NCBI RefSeq assembly: GCF_003026285.1
Contig: NZ_PYOD01000003.1
Coordinates: 434,001-498,000, forward strand
Direction: 5' to 3'
Length of the DNA stretch: 64,000 nt
Origin: Photobacterium profundum
GTDB taxonomy: Bacteria > Pseudomonadota > Gammaproteobacteria > Enterobacterales > Vibrionaceae
The position numbers and the translations under genes are program-made. Position 1 is the stretch's first letter. The number at the start of each line of letters is the position of its first letter. The notes under the pieces are model-generated. The model searched no databases. It saw nothing but the letters and a program-made list of their open reading frames with translations, and was not told the DNA's origin. Positions 43,699-54,400 of this stretch are shown in pieces.

Positions 43699-43732
43699 AA
43701 AACCAGCTTAAAAAGCATTCTAAGCTGGTTTA
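43699..43732 (-). terminator. Terminator of the L,D-transpeptidase gene
   Basis: AACCAGCTTA pairs with TAAGCTGGTT around ten bases; the minus strand continues TTTATC. It lies 43 bases past the stop at 43774. The remaining bases back to the lpp terminator hold one short open frame (43468-43692) that I do not accept as a gene. Confidence 0.75.
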
Positions 43733-43773
43733 TAGGTAGCGTAGGTAATAACTTATGAGTTGATTAGAGGCGA

Positions 43774-44679
43774 CTACTGTACTTCAACGGGTAGACCCTG
43801 CTGAAGATTAAGAGCTGCATTTAAACGTGATATCGCAATATCATTACCTTCCACTTTTTCTTTTAGTGATTTATTCGCTTTAACGGGTTTTGATTGACCT
43901 ACTTGCTCATCAGATTTAGATAACGGCTGATGTACTTCAACATACAACGCTCCATCAGGTTCTACTGATTGCTTCAATGGCTGATTAATAATTTGAACTG
44001 ATGTACCTCTTGGTACTTGTGGGAATAACCACTCAATATCCCATGGGTTCATCCGTATACAACCAGAACTTACTCGCATCCCAATACCAAAATCCTTATT
44101 AGTACCGTGAATTAAATACTCACCTCGGCTATAAGCAAGACGCATTGCATATTCACCTAACGGGTTTTCAGGGCCTGCAGGTACAACCGCAGGCAGTTCA
44201 ATATCCTTTTTTTCACGGTATTCTTTACGAATGTTTGCTGTTGGCGTCCATGTAGGATTTTCTATCTTCTGACTAACCTTCGTTATCATATTCGGGGTTG
44301 CGCGTCCCACGCGACCAATACCAATCGGGAAGATATACACAATCGATTTGTCATCTTCAGGGAAATAATACAACCTAAGTTCAGCGAGGTTAATAATAAT
44401 CCCTTTGCGTTTCACATTAGGTAGAATCACCTTTGTCGGTACAGTCAGCAATTGACCTGGTGTCGGTAAAAAAGGGTCTACACCTTTATTTGCCGCCAAT
44501 AATGCTAAGAAACCTACATTATATTTATTCGCAATATCAGCAAGGCTATCTCCCTTAGCGACTTCATAATACTCTACTGTGCCGACAATGTTGCTATCAT
44601 CATTAGGCAGCTGATATTCAATTGCATTAGCAGCAGTTGAAGCTAAACACGTAAGTACTAAAAGTATTGAACGAAACAC
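43774..44679 (-). CDS. L,D-transpeptidase with LysM domain (ErfK/YbiS/YcfS family)
   Basis: This 301-residue periplasmic enzyme has a signal peptide (cleavage after ANA, residue 19). A LysM peptidoglycan-binding motif spans about 36-83 (YYEVAKGDSLADIANKYNVG). The YkuD catalytic domain at about 92-225 has HGTNKDFGIGMRVSSGCIRM, with nucleophilic Cys and the conserved His. Enzymes of this layout attach Braun lipoprotein to peptidoglycan or form 3-3 crosslinks; the neighbouring lpp gene favours the first role. It starts at GTG with GGAGG well placed. The C-terminal 60 residues are polar, longer than in E. coli YbiS, and of unknown role. Confidence 0.9.
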   Translation of the reverse strand: MFRSILLVLTCLASTAANAIEYQLPNDDSNIVGTVEYYEVAKGDSLADIANKYNVGFLALLAANKGVDPFLPTPGQLLTVPTKVILPNVKRKGIIINLAELRLYYFPEDDKSIVYIFPIGIGRVGRATPNMITKVSQKIENPTWTPTANIRKEYREKKDIELPAVVPAGPENPLGEYAMRLAYSRGEYLIHGTNKDFGIGMRVSSGCIRMNPWDIEWLFPQVPRGTSVQIINQPLKQSVEPDGALYVEVHQPLSKSDEQVGQSKPVKANKSLKEKVEGNDIAISRLNAALNLQQGLPVEVQ

Positions 44680-44891
44680 AGCATACCTCCATTAGTAAAC
44701 TAGTCATAATTATGGCAAATTTTTGTTTTATCTGCCGTTATACCGAAACAATTCCTACATTTAATACCAATCATATTCTATCGAGTTAACAAGATGGTCA
44801 AGATGGCGTTAAACCTATATAAGACAAAATAACGAATTGGCTGTAAAACACAATTTATTCAACATACGAGTTAACCCCCGCCAATGGCGAT

Positions 44892-44918
44892 CAAAAAAGC
44901 GGAGCATCACTGCTCCGC
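44892..44918 (-). terminator. Terminator of the desaturase gene
   Basis: GCGGAGCA pairs with TGCTCCGC around four bases and runs into six T on the minus strand, 33 bases past the stop. Confidence 0.9.
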
Positions 44919-44950
44919 CTTGCTAGTCTAACAATATTAAAACCATTTAG

Positions 44951-46090
44951 TTATGCATATTGTGCGGTTAACATTTTCCAAGATTTTCGTTGCTCTTGTA
45001 AATGCAATTTCATGTCATTGTATTGCTGCATAAATTCAAAATTTTCATAATGCTTAGTTAAACGCTTCTTCTTCAATTCAACCATACGTTTTTTAGCTGC
45101 ATAATAATCTGAAATTTTGATCATCAACAATTCGTATTCATCTTCCAGTAATCGAATACGTGCCTGAACATCACGACTATTGGCATTAGATGCAGCTGTT
45201 AACTTGGCCTGTAAACGAACAAGTTGCATTTTCGCACGCGCTTTCTCTATACGATCTTCAGGAGAAACACGTAACTTGCGAGTGAAACCAAAGTAAGAAC
45301 ATAACTTAATCAACCACTTAGTTGGGTCAAACTGCCACCAGCGAATGCCGTTACGATAATCATTTTCAAATATGTGATGGTAATTATGGTAACCCTCACC
45401 AAATGTTAGAAACGCTAGAATACCGTTATCACGTGCTGTGTTCTTATCAGTATACGGCTGAGAGCCCCATACATGAGCCAATGAGTTAATAAAGAACGTT
45501 GTATGATGGCTCAAAACTAAACGAACGACGCCGACGAGCAATAATGCCCCCCATATATCGCCATGCACAACACCAAAAATTAATGGGAAACCAAAATTCG
45601 TCACGATAGCTAATATGCCGTAATACTTATCTTGCCACATTACAATTTTATCTTTTTGTAAGTCGCGGCAGTTTGAATAATCCGTATAACGACTAGCTTG
45701 ATACTCACGTAACATCCAACCAATATGACTATAGAAAAAGCCCATTTTCGCTGAGTACGGGTCCTTATCATTATTATCAACATGGCGATGATGAACCCGA
45801 TGATCCGAAGACCAATGCAAGATGCTATTTTGCAGCGCAAAGGCACCACCAATTGCGAAGATAAAACGCAGTACAGCATTTGCTTCATACGTTTTATGCG
45901 ACCATAAACGATGGTAGCCCGCAGTGATTGACAAACCACAATAGCTAAATGCAACAACAAGCATTGCTACTTGCGTCCAATCGAAACCGATAAAATATGC
46001 GTAAAGTGGCGTACCAATGGCAGCTACAGCCAATGAAAATGAGAAAATAAAAACATTCAGCCAAATTAGTGGTGGTTTAGTGGTCGACAT
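44951..46090 (-). CDS. Acyl-CoA desaturase-like fatty acid desaturase
   Basis: This 379-residue membrane di-iron enzyme introduces a cis double bond into acyl chains, helping membranes stay fluid in the cold. The three histidine clusters are present: HRLWSH near residue 61, HRVHHRHVD near 97-103, and GYHNYHHIF near 233. Four membrane helices flank them in the delta-9 desaturase pattern. After about residue 275 there is a charged helical extension of about 100 residues (KARAKMQLVRLQAKLTAA) that probably forms a coiled coil; similar tails occur in Shewanella and Vibrio homologues. It is a single-gene unit with a strong terminator. Confidence 0.9.
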   Translation of the reverse strand: MSTTKPPLIWLNVFIFSFSLAVAAIGTPLYAYFIGFDWTQVAMLVVAFSYCGLSITAGYHRLWSHKTYEANAVLRFIFAIGGAFALQNSILHWSSDHRVHHRHVDNNDKDPYSAKMGFFYSHIGWMLREYQASRYTDYSNCRDLQKDKIVMWQDKYYGILAIVTNFGFPLIFGVVHGDIWGALLLVGVVRLVLSHHTTFFINSLAHVWGSQPYTDKNTARDNGILAFLTFGEGYHNYHHIFENDYRNGIRWWQFDPTKWLIKLCSYFGFTRKLRVSPEDRIEKARAKMQLVRLQAKLTAASNANSRDVQARIRLLEDEYELLMIKISDYYAAKKRMVELKKKRLTKHYENFEFMQQYNDMKLHLQEQRKSWKMLTAQYA

Positions 46091-46370
46091 CCTTTTATCC
46101 TTTTAGCCTTTCAATTGAGCGTACATGTGTGCGCTAGAATAATAAGTCCGGTTAATTAGGTCAATCAATAAATTGTCGTTTTGTTAAGAGATGTAAACAG
46201 ACACAGCAATCGTCGTGCCTAAGTATGAATTATGCGATTCAGCTCACTATAAAAAGCAAGTAATGTAGATGCCAAAACCTTTGACTATTGTCTAAAAGTA
46301 TAGCTAACTGGCTATAACATAATGAGGTTTATAAGCAAGAGGACGTTACTAGGAGAAAGGGGTTGTTAAT

Positions 46371-46841
46371 TTAAAAGGTAATATCGACGGCAGTAAAACG
46401 CGAAGAAGCTAGGTGGAAGTTGGTACTCTTTTCTTGATAATACGTTGCTGGCATACGTTCAAGTAAACCGGCTTTTTTTAGCATCAAGTGTTCTTCACGC
46501 GTGATAACCACATAACTTAAATGCGTATCAAGTAAACACTGAATATTATCAATTGATGCTTCATCATCCCTCACTAACACTTTCAACATACCAGTTAAAA
46601 CAGGTAAAGGTAGTGTCATTTCTCGAACAAGTTGTTTTCTATTCGAAATGTCACGAGCAGATTTCGACCGTTGTGCATGTTGAAAAATACCTTCCCAATC
46701 CATTTTCCCTTTTTTAGTAACAAGGTTATGCTGGTAGCAATAATAGGACTCAAAAAAGTTACGTAGATAGTGAAAACGCTCAGCATGTACCTCTAAGTAG
46801 ATATGCTGAAGCTCTATATTGATGTGAAATTGATTAATCAT
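46371..46841 (-). CDS. Conserved hypothetical protein
   Basis: This 156-residue soluble protein has no signal peptide, is rich in His and aromatic residues in the first third (LRNFFESYYCYQHNL), and has a mixed helical second half. I do not recognise the family. The ATG lacks a strong ribosome binding site. It lies between the desaturase gene and a small outer-membrane-like gene on the same strand but is probably separately transcribed. A small regulatory or nucleic-acid-binding role would be speculation. Confidence 0.55.
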   Translation of the reverse strand: MINQFHINIELQHIYLEVHAERFHYLRNFFESYYCYQHNLVTKKGKMDWEGIFQHAQRSKSARDISNRKQLVREMTLPLPVLTGMLKVLVRDDEASIDNIQCLLDTHLSYVVITREEHLMLKKAGLLERMPATYYQEKSTNFHLASSRFTAVDITF

Positions 46842-46930
46842 CGCTAACTTAATATTGTTCTAAAAATACGTCTATTGTACTAAAAGAAATACGCGACCAA
46901 GTAATAGCCGCGATTTACCTTACCACTCAC

Positions 46931-47341
46931 CTACAGGTTAAAACGTACGCCAGCAGCACCTTCGAGCTCCATGTTCGAATCATCGACATACCACGTTGTA
47001 CCCGCTTCAGCATAAAGATGGAAATAAAGGAATGGAACTTCCAATCCAAGCCCCGCTCTTGGCCCCCACTTCTGCTCACTATCATCTACCCATTGTAACC
47101 CTACAAACGTATACAACGGTGAATACTCTGTTCGCGCTGTAATCTCGCCTAAGTTCCACATTACGTCTGCTGACACGCTAAAAGTATCTAAACCAACAGC
47201 AAATTTATAATCATCTTGATATTTTGCTGTAATGCCTGATGTTGGACTGCCGAGAAAAAGTCCGGCACTCAATGGCGCAGTTGCTGATGCATGCAATGCC
47301 GTAAGCAACAACGAAGACGCCAATACTAATTTTTTAATCAT
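46931..47341 (-). CDS. Small outer-membrane-like beta-barrel protein
   Basis: This 136-residue exported protein has a signal peptide (MIKKLVLASSLLLTALHASA). The mature part of about 115 residues has alternating amphipathic strands rich in aromatic and glycine residues (FAVGLDTFSVSADVMWNLGE, PLYTFVGLQWVD, LYFHLYAEAGTTWYV) and ends in a terminal hydrophobic residue after Asn, as in outer-membrane barrels. The length would allow an eight-strand barrel. AGGA precedes the ATG. No specific family is recognised; it resembles uncharacterised DUF-type OMPs of Vibrionaceae. Confidence 0.65.
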   Translation of the reverse strand: MIKKLVLASSLLLTALHASATAPLSAGLFLGSPTSGITAKYQDDYKFAVGLDTFSVSADVMWNLGEITARTEYSPLYTFVGLQWVDDSEQKWGPRAGLGLEVPFLYFHLYAEAGTTWYVDDSNMELEGAAGVRFNL

Positions 47342-47626
47342 TCCTGATCTGATCCTTACACTGTTTTTATCCGTACCTTAATCGTCATTTAATCCTTTAA
47401 ATTTCATGATTATCAGTTTGAACAATACGTGCTTATCTATATTTTTAATGTAAAGCACTACCTGTGCGAGAAGCAAAATACCTACTTTATTTTTGAATTC
47501 ATAGAAAAAAATCAAAAATATTGAAATTTATCAGCTACGCCTCAGGTCTTATACAGCAGTTCATATAATTTCAATTACACAAACGACTATGTTTAAAAGC
47601 ATGAAAACAACAAATTAAGGATGAGT

Positions 47627-48643
47627 ATGCTAATCAAAAAAACGAATCGCTGGACACTCAAAGAAAACGAAGCAACTCCTGAGTCAATATATAAGCAGCG
47701 TCGTGATATCTTAAAGAAGCTTGGAATAGCTGTTGTCGGTATGCCGCTCGCCTCTAACGCACAAGCTGGTATCTTTGATTTATTTACAGATGATAAGCCA
47801 ACGACTTCCGTTGATTTACGAAAGCCATTGATCACAACACCATCAGCAAAATATCACCCTGATTTATCGTTGACACCTGAAGATAAGGTTTTGCAATACA
47901 ATAATTTCTATGAATTTGGTACTGCGAAATCAGATCCTGCACGCTTAGCAACTAACTTCAAAACAGACCCATGGACAGTAAAAATAGACGGATTAGTTAA
48001 TAAGAGCATTACGCTAGGCTATGAAGATATTTTCAAAAAATTTACACTTGAAGAGCGCATCTACCGCTTACGCTGTGTGGAAGCGTGGTCAATGAATGTG
48101 CCTTGGATCGGCTTTTCACTCGCTGATTTAATCAAGATGGCAGATCCAAAAAGCAGTGCTAAATATGTCGCCTTCGAAACCTTGTTTGACCCAGAACAAA
48201 TGCCAGGACAAGCCTCTCGCCGTATTGGTGGTGGTATTGACTATCCCTACGTTGAAGGATTACGTTTAGATGAAGCAATGAATCCATTAGCGCTTATTTC
48301 AGTTGGTTTGTACGGTAAAACATTAGCACCGCAAAATGGCGCACCACTTCGTTTAGTTGTGCCGTGGAAGTACGGTTTTAAAAGCATTAAATCAATTGTA
48401 CGAATTACATTAACTGACAAAGAGCCACCAACAACATGGAACCGTTTAGCTGCGAGCGAATATGGTTTCTATGCCAATGTGAATCCCAGAGTTGACCACC
48501 CTCGCTGGAGTCAAGCTAGTGAACGATTTATTGGGGAAGGAAACCTATTTAGTAGCCGTCGACAGCCCACATTGATGTTTAACGGTTATGAAAAAGAAGT
48601 CGGTCATTTGTATAAAGGCATGGACTTAAGGAAACAATATTAA
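47627..48643 (+). CDS. msrP: Protein-methionine-sulfoxide reductase catalytic subunit MsrP
   Basis: This molybdopterin enzyme of about 338 residues repairs oxidised methionines in periplasmic proteins. It carries a twin-arginine signal ([11 protein letters not shown], residues 25-35) ending in ASNAQA, so it is exported folded with its cofactor. The Mo-ligating Cys is in [11 protein letters not shown] near residue 149. The sulfite-oxidase-fold segments [14 protein letters not shown] and [16 protein letters not shown] match YedY. The ATG at 47627 has AAGG at better spacing than the ATG two codons earlier (47621). Its stop overlaps the msrQ start by one base, forming the usual msrPQ operon. Confidence 0.92.
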   Translation: MLIKKTNRWTLKENEATPESIYKQRRDILKKLGIAVVGMPLASNAQAGIFDLFTDDKPTTSVDLRKPLITTPSAKYHPDLSLTPEDKVLQYNNFYEFGTAKSDPARLATNFKTDPWTVKIDGLVNKSITLGYEDIFKKFTLEERIYRLRCVEAWSMNVPWIGFSLADLIKMADPKSSAKYVAFETLFDPEQMPGQASRRIGGGIDYPYVEGLRLDEAMNPLALISVGLYGKTLAPQNGAPLRLVVPWKYGFKSIKSIVRITLTDKEPPTTWNRLAASEYGFYANVNPRVDHPRWSQASERFIGEGNLFSSRRQPTLMFNGYEKEVGHLYKGMDLRKQY

Positions 48644-49284
48644 TGAAAATATCCCCACGACACATATTCTGGCTAAAAGTCATTATTCATATCGTATCAC
48701 TTGGCTTTTTGCTTCTACTTGTTGGTCAGACGCTAACGGGTAATTTAGGGGCCGATCCTATTCAAGGTATCAGCCACTTCACAGGTAAAGCCGCCTTGAA
48801 TACATTAATGATAACGCTATTACTTTCACCGCTTGCACGTTATTTCAAGCAAGGTGCATTAGTCAGAGTACGTCGTTTAGTAGGGATGTATAGTTTCTTT
48901 TGGGCTGCACTGCATTTAAGTGGCTACCTAATTTTAGATCTTGGTTTAGATTGGCAATTGTTAGCCAGTGAAATTATTTCTCGTCCTTATCTCTCACTGG
49001 GCGCAATTAGCTGGATCATTTTGGCATCTCTTGCCATCACTTCCACCCAAGGTATGCAACGTCGGTTAGGTCGCCGTTGGCAGAAGCTGCATAATTGGGT
49101 ATACCTCGCATTGTTATTAGCGCCTATTCATTATTATTGGTCGGTAAAATCAGGTATTGTTGAGCCAGGCCTTTATATTCTAATGGCCATAACACTGCTT
49201 AGCTTTCGATGGAAAACGTTTAAAAAGTGGTTACCTTCTTCATCTAGACGACTGCAGTCTAGCAACAAGAATCAACAAGCATAG
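48643..49284 (+). CDS. msrQ: Haem-binding membrane subunit MsrQ
   Basis: This 213-residue protein has six membrane helices of the ferric-reductase-like (YedZ) family. The haem-ligating histidines are expected in GISHFTGKAALNTL (helix 2), WAALHLSGYL (helix 3) and KLHNWVYLALLLAPIHYYW (helix 5). MsrQ takes electrons from the quinol pool or a flavin reductase and passes them to MsrP. The ATG overlaps the msrP stop as TAATG. The C-terminal tail is polar and serine-rich. A good terminator follows. Confidence 0.92.
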   Translation: MKISPRHIFWLKVIIHIVSLGFLLLLVGQTLTGNLGADPIQGISHFTGKAALNTLMITLLLSPLARYFKQGALVRVRRLVGMYSFFWAALHLSGYLILDLGLDWQLLASEIISRPYLSLGAISWIILASLAITSTQGMQRRLGRRWQKLHNWVYLALLLAPIHYYWSVKSGIVEPGLYILMAITLLSFRWKTFKKWLPSSSRRLQSSNKNQQA

Positions 49285-49310
49285 TGCTAGTAACAAAGCC
49301 GCACACATGT

Positions 49311-49341
49311 AAAACTCGATTGTAAAATAGTCGAGTTTTTG
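49311..49341 (+). terminator. Terminator of msrPQ
   Basis: AAAACTCGA pairs with TCGAGTTTT around 11 bases, followed by T. It lies 27 bases past the msrQ stop. Confidence 0.85.
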
Positions 49342-49535
49342 CTCACTTCCCTCTTTGTCTATTCTACGCCTTCAAATACATGTAATTTATAGGGTTGATC
49401 TAAGATCAATTCTGTACTTTTTGGTAGGATGACATATTATCTCTGTATGTTTTATAGATGAGAAATCAAGATTACACTCGTATTCGATGATTTGATTACT
49501 TGTTGCACTTCACTATTTTTTAAGGCGAGCATTTC

Positions 49536-50165
49536 TTGGTTAGTGATCTTATTACTGTCAGCATTCAACAATTCCAAGAGGATTGCTTGCAACTATGTGA
49601 CCAGCATTACCCGACAGTTCACAATCGTGGCATGCGTGAAAATCACTTAGGAAAAGCGCTATGCAGAAGAATGATGTCAACTTTTCAGCAGGCAGATATA
49701 ACGCTACTATTCACTCAAATAGATGATGAAAATGCACTGCCCCAACCAATATACAATATAAAAACCAATGAATTTACGGTTTGGGTTATCGCTCACCACT
49801 TATTAAGTGCCAATATCGCTCGACGTGACGCATTAATGCACACAATAAAGAATGTTTCCGAAAGCTTTGATAAGAACACAAAAAATTATCTTCTGCTTGT
49901 TGCCGATCACTGGTTTGATCGTAGTAAAGCAAGTAAAGAAATACCGTCTTGGTGGCTAGGTCAACTACCAGAAAATATTGAAGATTATTATCACGATGGC
50001 ATTAAATTGTTAGAAACACCAAACACACTACCTCTAGCCATGAACCAATGTGTAGAGCTAACTAATGGACTAATGCAAATTCATCATCCATTAAAGAGCC
50101 ATGCTAATAACAAAACAGTTCACAAATACATTCTTTTAACTGCCATTTACACTGTTAACCTATAG
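49536..50165 (+). CDS. Hypothetical protein
   Basis: This soluble protein of about 209 residues is mostly helical, with no signal peptide or membrane span. The longest frame begins at a TTG with only a distant AAGG upstream; an ATG at 49632 (MRENHLGKAL) is an alternative that would drop about 30 residues. Recognisable landmarks are FTVWVIAHHLLSANIARRDA and ADHWFDRSKAS, but I cannot match a family. It lies between msrQ and a NUDIX gene on the opposite strand, without operon partners. Confidence 0.55.
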   Translation: MVSDLITVSIQQFQEDCLQLCDQHYPTVHNRGMRENHLGKALCRRMMSTFQQADITLLFTQIDDENALPQPIYNIKTNEFTVWVIAHHLLSANIARRDALMHTIKNVSESFDKNTKNYLLLVADHWFDRSKASKEIPSWWLGQLPENIEDYYHDGIKLLETPNTLPLAMNQCVELTNGLMQIHHPLKSHANNKTVHKYILLTAIYTVNL

Positions 50166-50271
50166 TACACAGATAAAAATATTCAGGATACAGCTTACAC
50201 TCATTAACCTAATGTCTCGGTTAGCTTTGCTGTCTTGTAGTTTCAATACCTTGCAATCAATGTCCGTTTGA

Positions 50272-50673
50272 TTAATCAATCCAATCATTTTCCTTTAAAT
50301 GTTCAAGTATAAGCTTCGTTGCTGCAGATCCTTTATGCTTATCTTTATAATTAGCCCAACTCACCTCTTCAATTTCAGATGCAGCCATAATTTCACCTGT
50401 GTATTCAGCTTGATAGCATGTCATTTTTACAATAACACCTTCCGCTTTTTCATCCGCTTGAGCTTTAAATGTATTAAAGTACTCGATAGTGTTCGGAGTA
50501 AGATCGACTGAAAGCTCCTCATGTATTTCTCTTACCAGTGCTTCTTTATTACTTTCACCAACCTCTCTCTTTCCACCGGGAAGATAATAAATATCTTTAC
50601 CCTTAGAGCGGGCCATTAATACTTGTTTATTTTTTACATACAACCAAGCTAACTTATCAATTTCCTTTAACAC
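50272..50673 (-). CDS. NUDIX hydrolase
   Basis: This 133-residue protein has a complete NUDIX box, GKREVGESNKEALVREIHEE (about 35-54), with the catalytic Glu residues in REIHEE. It hydrolyses a nucleoside-diphosphate-linked substrate, perhaps an oxidised nucleotide, NDP-sugar or ADP-ribose; the specificity is not readable. It starts at GTG with AAAGGG eight bases ahead. It is a small single-gene unit between hypothetical and HdeD genes. Confidence 0.88.
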   Translation of the reverse strand: MLKEIDKLAWLYVKNKQVLMARSKGKDIYYLPGGKREVGESNKEALVREIHEELSVDLTPNTIEYFNTFKAQADEKAEGVIVKMTCYQAEYTGEIMAASEIEEVSWANYKDKHKGSAATKLILEHLKENDWID

Positions 50674-50743
50674 GTACGATACCCTTTAATATAAAAATGA
50701 GTAGGAAGAGACCTAACCGTCCTCTTCCTTTAGATGCATGCAT

Positions 50744-51304
50744 TTATTGGGTTTGTTGCGCCACTTTTTTCATTTGTAGCCCTAAAAATACAAAGCTGAT
50801 ACCTTCAAACAGAAGTGAGATACCGACAAAGATACCCAATAATGACATCGAGAATGCTGGATCATTCAACATCGAAAAGAAGTACAAACCGATCGCTGTC
50901 GAAATCACTCCGCTAAGTACAATCCACGTCCAGCCCCCAAGATTTTTATTACTCATGCCGAAAATAATACGTGTGGCACCATTAAAGATCATGGTAATCA
51001 CCATCAACATAGTAATTGTCACCAATCCCGCTAATGGCTTAAACAAAATAAATAACCCGCCAACAATATACAGCACCGCACTGAGTACATACCACAGCTT
51101 GATACGCCATTCTGGGATACTGAAGGTGTGATAGGCCTGTACAAGGCCACTCACCAGAAATGTAATCCCGATGATCGAGGTAATAGTAACACCAACTGCC
51201 ACGGGTAGACTGATGGCACCAAGACCGGCAAATGCGATAATTGCACCCACAATAACAAACCATTTCCAGCCGCGCGCCATTATTTTGTTGATTGGATTAT
51301 TCAT
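50744..51304 (-). CDS. HdeD-family membrane protein
   Basis: This 186-residue inner-membrane protein has six helices in three similar pairs (PF03729). Landmarks are KWFVIVGAIIAFAGLGAISLP, GLVQAYHTFSIPEWRIKLWY and IGLYFFSMLNDPAFSMSLLG. E. coli HdeD contributes to acid resistance at high cell density, while most relatives are uncharacterised. GGGGAAT precedes the ATG. It lies next to the RND efflux genes on the same strand but with an intergenic gap of about 100 bases, so linkage is uncertain. Confidence 0.88.
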   Translation of the reverse strand: MNNPINKIMARGWKWFVIVGAIIAFAGLGAISLPVAVGVTITSIIGITFLVSGLVQAYHTFSIPEWRIKLWYVLSAVLYIVGGLFILFKPLAGLVTITMLMVITMIFNGATRIIFGMSNKNLGGWTWIVLSGVISTAIGLYFFSMLNDPAFSMSLLGIFVGISLLFEGISFVFLGLQMKKVAQQTQ

Positions 51305-51411
51305 ATTATTCCCCTAAATATTAGTTATTTATAATAATTAGCTTGAGTATATGCACTCAGTATATACTCATGCAGGGTTAGACATCTGAAAATCATCAAG
51401 CCAGGTTTTGA

Positions 51412-54400
51412 TTAAGCTGTTTGTTCGTCAATTAAGATATCGCCAGTTTGTTGGTGATTGCCCGCCAAGAAAGTGTAGACCGTTGGCACCACAAACAAGG
51501 TGAATAAAGTACCCACCGACATACCGACGGTAATCACTAAACCAATAGAGAAACGACTCTGTGCACCAGCACCAGCCGCAATCAATAGCGGCACGACACC
51601 AATGACCATCGCCGCAGTCGTCATCAATACAGGACGTAAGCGTACCGATGCAGATTGCAGTGCTGCTGACGCTTTATCTAACCCTTGTTCTCGTTGCAGT
51701 TGGTTGGCAAATTCAACGATCAAGATACCGTGTTTACTGATCAAGCCAATCAATGTCACCAATCCAACCTCGGTGTAGATGTTGAGCGTATCTACCCCAA
51801 AGTACAGCGGGAGCATCGCGCCAAAGATCGACAGCGGTACACTGGTTAAAACGATCAGAGGATCGCGGAAGCTTTCAAATTGTGCCGCCAACACCAAATA
51901 AATAATAACGAGAGCTAAGAAGAACGTCGCCACCAACGACGAACCTTCTTGCAAGAACTGACGCAACTGACCCGATGAATCAACACTGTACGCTTTGGGT
52001 AGAATATCTTTCGCGCCCTGTTCCATCACCTTGTAAGCCTCACCAATACTGACACCTGGCATCATTTTCGCTTCAATCATGGCACTATTTAGTTGTTGGA
52101 ACTGGTCAACAGCCGATGGCTGAATACTCTGGGTAATTGTTACTAACGATGATAACGGCACCATTTGTTGGTTGTTTGATTGCACATAGTAATTTTGTAG
52201 ATCCTCACGGGTGCTACGGTAGCTTTGAGGTACTTGGCTGATTACCTGATAGCTGCGCTCATCCATCGCAAAATAGTTAATAAACCCTTCACTCAAATAA
52301 CGCTGCAGCACAACACCAATCTTTGACGCGTCTACATTCATCAGTGCCGCTTTGTCACGATCAATCGTTACCTCTAGCTGCGGTTTGTTGTAGTTCAAAT
52401 CATTCTGTACATAAATAAACTTGCCGCTTTTCATTGCATACGTCTTCATCTTCTCGGCGTATTGGTACAAATCTTTATAGCTCCCCGTTGGTGTTTTCAA
52501 CAACATCTGGAATGGTAAGCCTTGTGGCGTACCAGGTAGATCCGGTGGCGAGAATGTATATACCTGCACACCAGGCACTGTTTTACTGTCGGCTTGGAAC
52601 TGGGTCATCACCTGTTTGGTCGTTTTCTCTCGCTCACTCCAATCTTTCAGTACCGCCAACCCAAAGAACGTAGAATCATTTTGATAACCATTTACCATCA
52701 TATCCATATCGTTCTCAGGGTAACCACTCACGATTTTGCTTAATGGCTGGGTGAAGTGCTCAAGGTAATGCGTATTGGCATACGACGGCCCTTTACCCAT
52801 CATCATCATCACCCCTTGGTCTTCCTGTGGGGCCAGTTCAGAAGCAGTATGTGTAAACATGAACACCAAAGACACTAAAATAGTCAGTGCTAACGGCCAT
52901 ACCATAATGCGGTTACGTAATACCACAGAAAGCATATTTTGATAGTGGCGGGTAATCACTGCTATTACGGCATCAATTTTCTTCACTAACTCGCCTTCAA
53001 GCGTGCTTTTTGACAGCACCTTTGAACACATCATTGGCGTCAGCGTTAGGGCAATAAAACCAGAAATCAGCACAGAGCCCGCCAAGGTGAAGGCAAATTC
53101 AGTGAACAACTTACCCGTTAAGCCACCCATGAATCCGATTGGGGCGTACACAGCTGCCAACGTGATAGTCATAGATATCACAGGGCCTGCGATTTCTTTC
53201 GCACTCAATAACGCCGCTTTTACGGGGGGGACACCTTTTTCCAAGTGACGGAAAGTATTTTCAACCACCACGATAGCATCATCGACTACTAATGAAATAG
53301 CCAATACCATCGCCAGCAGTGTCAATAAGTTAATACTGAATCCAAGCGCCATCATGAAGAACATAGAGCCAATAAGCGACAATGGAATCGTCACCAACGG
53401 AATCAGCATCGCACGTATTGAACCCAAGAACGCAAAAATCACAATCACAACAATCAGGGCTGCTTCAAGCAAGGTTTTGATCACTTCATCAATCGATGTC
53501 GTGATAAATTTTGTCGAATCATACACCACATTGGCATGCACGCCTTGTGGCAAACTATTCATCACATCAGGCAGTACTTTGTACGCATCTTGAACCACGG
53601 TTAGCGGGTTGGAACTAGACGTGTTACTGATGGCAACCATCACACTTTTCTTGCCATTGAAGTGCACAGTCGCATCGTAGCTATTTGCCCCCAATTCAAC
53701 AGTGGCTACATCCTCTAGGTGAATAATACGACCATCTTTGGCCTTCAGGCTGATATTCTTAAATTGTTCAACTGTATTAGCATCGGTATGCGCATTTACA
53801 TCAATCTCGATATAATCATTTTTCACTTTACCCGCAGCGCTGACAGCATTACTGCCTTTCACTGCGTTTTGAATATCCGTTGCTGTAATACCAAACGCAG
53901 CCATCTTGGTTGGGTTCAACCAGATACGCATCGCGAAATCACGCTGACCCAGTAAATCCACTTTCGACACACCATTTACTGTCGAAAAGATTGGCTTCAC
54001 CACACGACTAAGGTAATCAGAAATCTGCTGAGTTGCCAATGTATCGCTGGAAAACGACAAATACAGCACCGGAGACTCCGACGTTGACTTTAGAATACTG
54101 GAATCTTGCACCCCTTCAGGTAAGCGATATTTAACCTGCTGTACTAATGACAAAATTTCGGTCAAAGCTTTGTCTGACGGATAATCTAGCTTCAAGTACA
54201 CCGTGATAAGCGATTCGCCCAAGCTACTTTCCGAGGTCATATAATCAATGCCTTCGGTTTGCGCAATTTGCGCTTGCAACGGCTGTGTTACGTAACCTTG
54301 TACACTGGATGAACTGGCACCTGGATAATTGGTGGTAATCGTAATCACCCCCGTTTCTAATTTCGGATACTGTCGTACTTGCAGCATGCTAAACGCTTTA

